The notes under the pieces were generated by a model. It made no database searches and was not told the DNA's origin. It saw only the letters and a program-made list of their open reading frames with translations. A program made the position numbers and the translations under genes. A stretch of DNA of 6,618 nucleotides from JACRBK01 sp964427955 (GTDB lineage: Bacteria; Chloroflexota; Anaerolineae; Aggregatilineales; Aggregatilineaceae): positions 1-6,618 of the forward strand of contig CAYRWY010000333.1 of assembly GCA_964427955.1 (NCBI GenBank), in the 5' to 3' direction. Of the stretch, positions 1 to 5,130 are shown piece by piece (position 1 is the stretch's first letter; each line of letters starts with the position of its first letter).

Positions 1-143
1 GACACTGTTGGCGAACTACGTGCCAGAGCCTACCTCACCCCCCGGCCCCCTCTCCGAGGGCGGAGAGGGGGAGCACGGGCAAGTCCCCTCTCCAGACTTG
101 GAGAGGGGATTTAGGGGTGAGGTATGAATTCGCCAACAGCGTC
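1..143 (+). repeat. MITE-like palindromic repeat, copy 1 (two hairpins)
   Basis: A non-coding element with terminal inverted repeats: CTGTTGGCGAA at 5-15 and TTCGCCAACAG at 129-139 match perfectly. The match extends outward to 1-4 and 140-143 with one mismatch, so the true left end may lie outside the window. Inside are two C/G-rich hairpins: CCCCCTCTCC/GGAGAGGGGG around 49-70, and CCCCTCTCC/GGAGAGGGG around 87-110 with loop AGACTT. These are enclosed by CCTCACCCC and GGGGTGAGG. Positions 5-41 match the reverse complement of 4321-4357 at 34 of 37 bases, so this is a dispersed repeat family. There is no coding capacity and no transposase; no clear target-site duplication is visible. It lies downstream of the acyl ligase gene and may also end its transcript. 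Confidence 0.8.
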
Positions 144-181
144 TGGAATCATTTTTCTCTCTTGTTTTTCTCCCCTTGAAC

Positions 182-208
182 CTCTCCGCGTGCTCTGCGG
201 TCTCTGCG
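182..208. repeat. Short 9-bp tandem repeat, three units
   Basis: Three degenerate 9-bp units follow each other: CTCTCCGCG, then TGCTCTGCG, then GTCTCTGCG. The block is flanked by TTGAA on both sides (176-180 and 209-213). On the minus strand it reads as the 'CGCAGAG' type of short repeat that I recall from intergenic regions of many bacterial genomes; that recollection is not verified here. It sits in the 3' region of the acyl ligase gene. Apart from this block and copy 1 of the palindromic repeat, I see nothing in positions 1-233. Confidence 0.5.
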
Positions 209-233
209 TTGAATCAGTTCTTTGCTCTATCCT

Positions 234-1943
234 TTATTCTTCTTGTTCGAGCACTTCTTTCAGGAACTTCTCCCGGTTGGCCGCGCGCGCGATCTTGCCG
301 CTCGACGTCTTGAGCAGCCACATCGGCCCGACCAAATAGACGTAATGGGCCATCGTGTCGGTCGTCTGCGCGATCCGGGCGCGGATGTCACGCGTGATGC
401 GGTCGCGCTCGTCCGGGTCCTCGGTCTCGACCTCGGCCAGCACGGCGATGTCCTCCGTCCCCAGCGACTCGTTCAGCACGCCGAACGCGACCGTCCGGCC
501 CGGATGGATGCCCGGAATGTCGTTGAGCGTATTTTCGATGTCCTGCGGGTAGATATTCTTGCCGCCGACGATGATCAGGTCCTTCTTGCGCCCCGTGATG
601 TACAGCTCGCCGTCCGCCAGATAGCCGAAATCGCCCGTGAAATACCAGCCGTCCTGGATCGCGTCGCCCGTTGCGTCCGCCCGGTGATAATACCCGGTCA
701 GCATACAGTCGCTTTTCAGTGCCACTTCGCCGACGTGCCGCTCCGGCAGGTCGTGCCGCTCGGCGTCCACGATCTTGATCGCCGTGTTGGGCAGGGGCCG
801 CCCGCACGAAACCATCGCCATCGTCGGGCCGTGCGTGCCGTTCGAGGGCTGCGCGAGGCGCTGGATCATGATCGTGTCACGGTCGATGATGTCCACCGGG
901 ACCGGGCGGTCGATGGCGCTCTGCGTCACGGCGAAGGTGTTTTCGGCCATCGCGTAGCACGTTTGCAGCGCGTCCGGCGCGACGCCATACGCCGTGAAGT
1001 GCTCGGCAAAGGTCAGGTGACTCTCGTATCGCACCGGCTCCGAGCAGTTGATCACCGCCCGCAGGCTGGAGAGATCGAGGCCGTCCAGCGCGGCTTTGCG
1101 GATGCGCGTCGCCAGGAAGTTGTAGGCGAAGTTCGGCAGCCAGCACAGCGTGCCGTGGTACTCCTGGATGGCGCGCAGCAAAATCTGCGGATCGCGCACC
1201 CAGTGGAAGGGCGACATCAGCACCAGGTGGACGCCCTGCACGACCGGCATGATGAAGCCCGCGATCAGCCCCATGTCGTGGTAGAGCGGCAGCCAGCTCA
1301 CGATCACGTCGTCCTCGCTCAACCGGATCGCGTCGCTGTAGGCGGCGATCTGGCTCAAGACCGCGCCGTGCGACAGCATGACACCTTTTTGCAGGCCGGT
1401 GCTGCCCGACGAATGCTGCAAGAACGCCGTGTCTTCGGGATGGGACGGCGCGCGGTCGAGGTAATCTTCCAGCCGTCCTTCCGGCTCCAGGTCGGCGATG
1501 TTCAGGATCGCGCCCAGCGTGGGAATATTCGCCAGGTGGTGTTCGAGCGCGGGCCGCAGGTCGGGATAGGTGATCACCGCCTTGATCTCCGACAGTTCGA
1601 CCAGCTTGCGCACGCTCTCGTAGTAGCGATCCGGGTCCAGCTTGGGCGTCAGGAACGGCATAATCGACGGGATCGCGCCCAGCAGCATCGCGCCCCAAAA
1701 GCCATACAACACCTCTTCTCCGTGTTGCAGCACCAGGACGACCAGGTCGTGCGGCTGCACGCCCACTTTTTCCAGCGCGTGGGCATAGCGAGCCGCCTGG
1801 TCGAAGAACTCGCGGTAGGTAATCGTCTTGGTTCCGTCAGGAAAAATGAGGGTAAGTGCGGTACGATCTCCGGTCTGTAGCGCCAGGGTGCGGGCGCAGT
1901 CCAGCAGTGTGTGGGGGCTTGTGCCGGGCAGGGTTAATGTCAT
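234..1943 (-). CDS. Fatty acyl-AMP ligase / long-chain acyl-CoA synthetase-like protein
   Basis: This ANL-superfamily adenylating enzyme is predicted to activate a fatty acid with ATP to an acyl-adenylate in the cytosol. Numbering from 1943 gives 569 residues, normal for the family. Visible motifs: the P-loop-like A3 motif (LQHSSGSTGLQKG, about 176-188); WLPLYHDMGL (about 217-226), typical of fatty acyl-AMP ligases; YAMAENTF (330-337); the FAAL-like VSCGRP near 378-383; TGDFGY (436-441), whose Asp binds ribose; GRKKDLIIVGGKNIYPQDIE (451-470), the hinge and A8 region; and LLKTSSGKIAR with catalytic Lys550. The YHDMGL, VSCGRP and NIYPQDIE features favour an acyl-AMP ligase over a CoA ligase, but CoA transfer cannot be excluded. 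No acyl carrier protein or polyketide synthase gene is adjacent. The start at 1943 is chosen because AAAGG lies 8 nt upstream; the in-frame ATG at 1949 is only 2 nt from it. The stop is TAA. Confidence 0.9.
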   Translation of the reverse strand: MTLTLPGTSPHTLLDCARTLALQTGDRTALTLIFPDGTKTITYREFFDQAARYAHALEKVGVQPHDLVVLVLQHGEEVLYGFWGAMLLGAIPSIMPFLTPKLDPDRYYESVRKLVELSEIKAVITYPDLRPALEHHLANIPTLGAILNIADLEPEGRLEDYLDRAPSHPEDTAFLQHSSGSTGLQKGVMLSHGAVLSQIAAYSDAIRLSEDDVIVSWLPLYHDMGLIAGFIMPVVQGVHLVLMSPFHWVRDPQILLRAIQEYHGTLCWLPNFAYNFLATRIRKAALDGLDLSSLRAVINCSEPVRYESHLTFAEHFTAYGVAPDALQTCYAMAENTFAVTQSAIDRPVPVDIIDRDTIMIQRLAQPSNGTHGPTMAMVSCGRPLPNTAIKIVDAERHDLPERHVGEVALKSDCMLTGYYHRADATGDAIQDGWYFTGDFGYLADGELYITGRKKDLIIVGGKNIYPQDIENTLNDIPGIHPGRTVAFGVLNESLGTEDIAVLAEVETEDPDERDRITRDIRARIAQTTDTMAHYVYLVGPMWLLKTSSGKIARAANREKFLKEVLEQEE

Positions 1944-1984
1944 GCTCATAACCTTTGCGAGATGTCTGGTATAATAAAGATTGC

Positions 1985-1990
1985 ATTATA
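1985..1990 (-). promoter_or_regulatory. Candidate -10 box for the acyl ligase gene
   Basis: The minus strand reads TATAAT here, a perfect sigma70-type -10 hexamer, about 40 nt upstream of the chosen start codon. A second, weaker TATTAT lies around 1970-1975. No good -35 hexamer is visible at 16-18 bp spacing, so this is only a candidate. The AT-rich stretch contrasts with the GC-rich genes around it. Confidence 0.35.
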
Positions 1991-2027
1991 CCCGTTTCCG
2001 CGCTTCTTCTGGAGAGCTTTTTCCATA

Positions 2028-2074
2028 TTAACCCCTCCCTCCTTTCTCCGTGTAGCGGGGGGATAGGGGTAAAA
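2028..2074. repeat. Degenerate C/G-rich palindrome
   Basis: The left arm, TTAACCCCTCCCTCC, faces a right arm, GGGGGGATAGGGGTAA, around a loop of roughly 13 nt. The outer ACCCCT/AGGGGT arms pair exactly and the inner arms pair with small bulges. The style resembles the hairpin cores of the repeats at 1-143 and 4261-4357, but without their terminal CTGTTGGCGAA arms. It may be a decayed fragment of that family or an independent hairpin. It lies in the spacer between the two divergent genes, upstream of the acyl ligase promoter candidate. Confidence 0.4.
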
Positions 2075-2169
2075 ATGCGTAACACGCTCTAGCGTAACTT
2101 TCTTCCCAGGCCGGGTTCTTATGCCAGGGACAATGATCCAATTTTTGTTGTGGAGATTTTGTTTATTTG

Positions 2170-2209
2170 ATCGCTGTACTTTATCCCACGTGGGATAAGC
2201 TGAAGCGAT
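2170..2209. promoter_or_regulatory. Symmetric inverted repeat, likely operator of the ParB/hydrolase fusion gene
   Basis: The core TTATCCCACGTGGGATAA (2181-2198) is a perfect 18-bp palindrome. Outer half-sites ATCGCT (2170-2175) and AGCGAT (2204-2209) are placed at exactly equal distances from the centre, and one further inner pair matches. Overall 16 of 20 paired positions are complementary. The distance from the inner edge to the start codon at 2238 is about 28 nt, a position that overlaps or closely follows a promoter. This form suggests a binding site for a dimeric or tetrameric repressor. The regulator is unknown; autoregulation by the ParB-like protein downstream is one possibility. There is no T-tract, so an intrinsic terminator is unlikely. 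Confidence 0.6.
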
Positions 2210-2237
2210 TGTTTGGTCTCCTGAGGTTCGATGCACT

Positions 2238-4220
2238 ATGGAACGTGAAGTAAATTCAGTCACTCAATCCATGTCCCGCGAGCACTGGAATCAGGCTCGC
2301 CGCCGCGCTTTCTGGCAGCGGGTGTCCAATTCGCTGGGATTAAGCCGGGAGCCGATTGACCTGCTCTCGTTTGAAGAAGTTCAGCGCAAGCTGCGCCTGA
2401 CGCAGAGCGCCTATCGTGGGTTGCAGCTCGTCCCGATCAAGCAAATCGTCGGGAGCATGGGCCGCTACAACGATTTCACGCGTACCTTCCTGCCGCTGGT
2501 CGAAAGCGACAGTGCCCGCTGGCGCAAGGTGGCCGAACTGCAAATGTCGGACGTCGGGCTGCCGCCCATCGAGCTGTACAAAGTGGGCGATGCCTATTTC
2601 GTCAAGGACGGCAACCACCGCGTGTCGGTCGCCAAGCAGTTTGGCATGGAATCCATCGACGCCTACGTGTGGGAATATGAGACCCGGGTGGGCGGCCTGA
2701 CGCCCAAAGGCGGCGTCGATGACCTGATCGTCAAAGCCGAATATCGGGCGTTTCTGGATCGGACGCGCCTGGATGTCTCGCGCCCGGACCAGAATATCGT
2801 GCTGACCGAGCCGGGCATGTATCCGGCGCTGGAGCTGGAGATCGAGCTTTACCGCGACAATCTGCGCCAGATCGACGGCGAAGACGCCGAGCCGCGCACC
2901 TATGAGGAGGCCGCGGCGGCCTGGTACGACATGGTCTATACGCTGGCCGTGGATGTGATCCGCGAATCGCGCGTGCTGGAAGTCTTTCCGGGCCGTACCG
3001 AAGCGGACCTCTACGTCTGGATCGCCCGCCACCGCAAAGAGCTGTCCGAGCGCTACGGCACGTCGGTCTCACTGCGCGATGCCGTCTCCAGCCTGGCCGA
3101 AGAGCAGCACAAGCCCGGTCCGGTGGGCCGCATGATGCAGTCGGCGGTGCGCTCGGTGACGGGGCTGGTGCATTCCTTCGCCGGGGATCATGACGGCACG
3201 CAGGAATTCATCATCCCCCCCAGCGACACCGAGCCGATGGGCAAGCTGATCGCCCAGGTGTCCCATTACGAGCCGGAGATGGCCTATCGGGGTGAACGGG
3301 GCGAGGAGTGGCGGGCCTGGCAGTCCGCGCTCCGGGCCAAAGTGCAGGAGCTGCTCAACCTGGACTACCAGCCTGCCGATCAAATCCTGGTGGAGACAAT
3401 CGAGACGGCCCAGGTCAGCGGTGTGGAGCGTGTGAAGATCCGTCTGCAAGCCGCCGACGGCTTGATGCTGCCCGCCTATGTGACCTACCCAACCGAGCGG
3501 CAGGGACTCCTCCCGGCGCTGCTGGTCTATCCGGGGCATGGGACGATCAAGCAGACCGTCGGCCTGGACAACAGCCGCCACCATGCCAACGCGCTGGCGC
3601 TGGCCCAGGCGGGGTATGTGACGCTCACCGTCGAAGGGCGCGGGCTGGGTGAGTTGGGGCAGGTGAACCACACCGATCTGGACAGCATCGCCCGGCTGCT
3701 GGGCCGCACCTGGATGACCAGCATTCTCGAAGACGGGATGCGGGCGCTGGACTATTTGCAGTCCCGTCCGGATGTCGATCCGCGCCGGATCGGCGTGACC
3801 GGCCTGGGCCTGGGCAGCGGTCTCGCGATGTATACCGCCGTCCTGGACGAGCGCGTCCTGGCGGTGGTGATCGAAAACTATTTCGGCGGCGGGATCGATC
3901 TGCTGTCGGTGCGGGGGCATAGCTGCGATTTTATCCCTGGCCTGCGCCGCTACGCCGATGTCAGCGACGTCGCCCGGCTCGTGATGCCGCGCCCGGTGCT
4001 GTACGCCTATCCCAAGGATCGCAACATCACCACGCTGGCGCACGCGTGGTTCGACAAGGTACGGCCCTCGTATGAGGTTTTCCGCTGCCCGGATCGGACT
4101 AATTTCATCGCGCACGAGGATGGCGATAACTACAACAGCCTGCTGGCGCGCAACTGGTTTGATCGCTGGCTGGTCGAAGAGGACGATCCGACTAATCTGC
4201 TCCACGCGCCCGTCGAGTAG
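2238..4220 (+). CDS. ParB-like domain fused to an alpha/beta hydrolase fold with degenerate catalytic triad
   Basis: The protein has 660 residues with no signal peptide or membrane helix. Residues about 62-145 form a ParB/sulfiredoxin-like domain (LVPIKQIVGSMGRYNDF, then YFVKDGNHRVSVAK). Residues about 160-340 are a mostly helical region with the motif FPGRTEADLYVWI (250-262), which I recall from ParB-like proteins of Chloroflexota and Actinobacteria. Residues about 405-648 are an alpha/beta hydrolase fold of the acetyl-xylan-esterase/dienelactone type (LLVYPGHG, EGRGLGELG, RRIGVTGLGLGSG, PRPVLYAYPKD, NWFDRWL). The nucleophile elbow reads G-L-G-L-G, with Gly524 (GGC) where Ser is expected. 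The site that usually holds the catalytic His ('GGHEF' in relatives) reads G-D-N-Y, with Asp630. Asp594 is retained. It is therefore probably a non-catalytic sensor or scaffold; the substrate or ligand is unknown. The ATG start has TGAGG 11 nt upstream, a weak spacing. A five-codon ATG frame at 2231-2248 overlaps the start. Met12 (2271) is an alternative. Confidence 0.85.
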   Translation: MEREVNSVTQSMSREHWNQARRRAFWQRVSNSLGLSREPIDLLSFEEVQRKLRLTQSAYRGLQLVPIKQIVGSMGRYNDFTRTFLPLVESDSARWRKVAELQMSDVGLPPIELYKVGDAYFVKDGNHRVSVAKQFGMESIDAYVWEYETRVGGLTPKGGVDDLIVKAEYRAFLDRTRLDVSRPDQNIVLTEPGMYPALELEIELYRDNLRQIDGEDAEPRTYEEAAAAWYDMVYTLAVDVIRESRVLEVFPGRTEADLYVWIARHRKELSERYGTSVSLRDAVSSLAEEQHKPGPVGRMMQSAVRSVTGLVHSFAGDHDGTQEFIIPPSDTEPMGKLIAQVSHYEPEMAYRGERGEEWRAWQSALRAKVQELLNLDYQPADQILVETIETAQVSGVERVKIRLQAADGLMLPAYVTYPTERQGLLPALLVYPGHGTIKQTVGLDNSRHHANALALAQAGYVTLTVEGRGLGELGQVNHTDLDSIARLLGRTWMTSILEDGMRALDYLQSRPDVDPRRIGVTGLGLGSGLAMYTAVLDERVLAVVIENYFGGGIDLLSVRGHSCDFIPGLRRYADVSDVARLVMPRPVLYAYPKDRNITTLAHAWFDKVRPSYEVFRCPDRTNFIAHEDGDNYNSLLARNWFDRWLVEEDDPTNLLHAPVE

Positions 4221-4260
4221 CCGCGCGTGAGAGGTACTGATCCTTGCATAAATAGCTAAA

Positions 4261-4357
4261 CTTTTTGCCGGGAAATTTACCTCACCCCGACCCCCTCTCC
4301 AAGTCTGGAGAGGGGGTCGGGGGGTGAGGTATGCTCTGGCACGGAATTCGCCAACAG
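4261..4357 (-). repeat. MITE-like palindromic repeat, copy 2 (one hairpin, inverted relative to copy 1)
   Basis: The core is a near-perfect 22-bp stem: the arm at 4279-4300 faces 4307-4330 around the 6-nt loop AAGTCT, with two extra G residues on the right. The right end, TTCGCCAACAG at 4347-4357, is identical to the terminal repeat of copy 1. The left end (CTTTTTGCC at 4261) is a decayed version of it. The loop AAGTCT is the reverse complement of AGACTT in copy 1, so the two copies lie in opposite orientation. It sits between the convergent fusion gene and cyclic-di-AMP receptor operon, where the strong hairpin could stop transcription from both sides, although no T-tract follows. Confidence 0.75.
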
Positions 4358-4366
4358 CACCACTTG

Positions 4367-4405
4367 CCTGGGGCGGGGGCAAAGTTACCTCGCCCCTCCC
4401 ACAGG
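4367..4405. repeat. GC-rich imperfect hairpin downstream of the receptor operon
   Basis: CCTG at 4367-4370 pairs with CAGG at 4402-4405. The inner GGG and GGGG runs pair with CCC and CCCC, with one bulge and one mismatch. The loop contains GTTACCTCGCCC, which resembles the ACCTCACCCC arm of the nearby repeat, so it may be a fragment of the same family. It ends 3 nt from the stop codon of the second receptor gene and could protect or end that mRNA. The absence of a T-run on either side makes a classical terminator doubtful. Confidence 0.35.
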
Positions 4406-4407
4406 TA

Positions 4408-4680
4408 CTAAATCGAAATGAAGTCCCCGGCATCCAACACAAAAATCGTCGCATTATGCTGCGACGCGCCGGGGGGGGTAGGGCAGGTGGTGCGAATCAT
4501 GTCCAGGACATGTTCGACCTGGTCGGGGTAGACGCCAATGAGCAGGGTCAGACTTTTGCTGCGCAGGAAACCGCCCATGCTGCTGATCTCCGTGACCCGA
4601 TAGTTGGCATCGAGCAGGTGGTTCAGCAATCTGTCACAGCTTCCGCCTTGGAGAATGACCAGGATTACTTTATTCTTCAT
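4408..4680 (-). CDS. Shortened DarA/PstA-family paralogue (cyclic-di-AMP receptor-like)
   Basis: This is a 90-residue PII-like protein of the cyclic-di-AMP receptor family (YaaQ/DarA/PstA type). It keeps the family signature (YRVTEISSMGGFLRS, 27-41; TLLIGV, 45-50; ATIFVLD near the C-terminus). Arg28 and Thr30 correspond to the ligand-contacting Arg26 and Thr28 of canonical members. The usual GNTT segment reads KSLT, so the Asn at canonical position 41 is replaced by Ser43. About 20 residues of the long loop between the conserved Cys (66) and the last strand are missing. Its ATG overlaps the stop of the upstream gene in ATGA (4677-4680), so translation is probably coupled. It may bind cyclic-di-AMP weakly, bind another ligand, or pair with the upstream homologue. 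The stop is TAG. Confidence 0.8.
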   Translation of the reverse strand: MKNKVILVILQGGSCDRLLNHLLDANYRVTEISSMGGFLRSKSLTLLIGVYPDQVEHVLDMIRTTCPTPPGASQHNATIFVLDAGDFISI

Positions 4681-5003
4681 GTCTGTTCAAAATGCTCCAC
4701 ATCCAGCAGGAACACGGCGGCTCCACCGACTTCGACTTCGATGAAGGCTCCCATCATAGCCGCCGATTCGACGATATTGGGTCCGGCGGGAATCAGCCGG
4801 GTGCGGCGCTCGCAGGTGGTCTTCAAGACGTTGATCACGGCGGGTACCTTGTCGTCGTCTACGCCACACAGCAGGGTCGTGTTGCCTACACTGAAGAATC
4901 CCCCGGTACTGGCCACGCGTGTGACACGTAGACCCGCTTCGTTGAGGCCCTTAATGGTACGGTCGGAATCTTGATCCTGTACGACGGCAATAATCAGCTT
5001 CAT
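4677..5003 (-). CDS. darA: Cyclic-di-AMP receptor, DarA/PstA family
   Basis: The protein has 108 residues, the normal length for the family (about 109). It is a small cytosolic PII-like trimeric protein that in Firmicutes binds the second messenger cyclic-di-AMP; its downstream target is not known in this organism. Sequence evidence: MKLIIAVVQDQD (1-12), RVTRVASTGGFF (26-37), GNTTLLCGV (40-48) and EVEVGGAAVFLLDVEHF (89-105). Arg26, Thr28, Phe36, Asn41 and Gly47 fall at the same numbers as conserved ligand-site residues of the Staphylococcus protein. The ATG at 5003 is chosen over an upstream one at 5063 because CAGGAGG lies 6 nt before it and the homologous N-terminus begins here. It is first in a two-gene unit and overlaps the next gene by 4 nt. 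The gene symbol is assigned by family resemblance. Confidence 0.92.
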   Translation of the reverse strand: MKLIIAVVQDQDSDRTIKGLNEAGLRVTRVASTGGFFSVGNTTLLCGVDDDKVPAVINVLKTTCERRTRLIPAGPNIVESAAMMGAFIEVEVGGAAVFLLDVEHFEQT

Positions 5004-5033
5004 ACGCGCCTCCTGTGCCCTTCTGCTAACCGC

Positions 5034-5063
5034 ACTATAACACAGAAGCCACGGCGGGGGCAA
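5034..5063 (-). promoter_or_regulatory. Candidate sigma70-type promoter of the receptor operon
   Basis: On the minus strand, TTGCCC (5063-5058, four of six matches to TTGACA) is followed after 18 bp by TATAGT (5039-5034, five of six matches to TATAAT). The predicted transcription start is near 5027, leaving a leader of about 24 nt that includes the strong AGGAGG ribosome site of the first receptor gene. Confidence 0.5.
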
Positions 5064-5066
5064 TAG

Positions 5067-5095
5067 TTGATCTTGTCAGTTTTTGGTATAGGATT
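5067..5095 (+). promoter_or_regulatory. Candidate promoter of the hybrid kinase gene
   Basis: TTGATC (5067-5072) and TAGGAT (5090-5095) are separated by 17 bp, each matching four of six consensus bases. TTGTCA at 5073 is a better -35 match but lacks a good partner. The site lies back to back with the minus-strand promoter candidate, only 3 bp away, so the two transcription units could compete or be co-regulated. Confidence 0.3.
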
Positions 5096-5130
5096 AAAGC
5101 ATTGGGGTTAATGTTTCGGGTGAGGTGAAC

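Noticed and set aside
1..143. CRISPR array reading of the repeated CCCCTCTCC/GGAGAGGGG units
   Set aside because: The units are inverted hairpin arms of unequal spacing with no unique spacers of constant length; they fit a palindromic repeat element.
222..1880. Long plus-strand open frame (552 codons) opposite the acyl ligase gene
   Set aside because: The translation is rich in Arg, His, Val, Asp and Gln with no recognisable domain, as expected for the antisense of a high-GC gene. The minus strand has clear adenylating-enzyme motifs.
2170..2209. Intrinsic terminator reading of the symmetric palindrome
   Set aside because: It lies before the starts of two divergent genes and has no T-tract, so an operator fits better.
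2231..2248. Five-codon ATG frame overlapping the start of the fusion gene, a possible regulatory leader
   Set aside because: It is better spaced from TGAGG (4 nt) than the real start, but too short to judge and likely a chance ATG; noted in the gene entry only.
3069..4454. Minus-strand open frame (461 codons) opposite the fusion gene
   Set aside because: No recognisable domain, low-complexity antisense composition, and it runs through the hairpin repeat at 4261-4357. The plus strand carries conserved ParB-like and hydrolase motifs.
4324..4974. Plus-strand open frame (216 codons) opposite the two receptor genes
   Set aside because: It begins inside the MITE-like repeat and is antisense to two well-conserved coupled genes that have a strong ribosome site.
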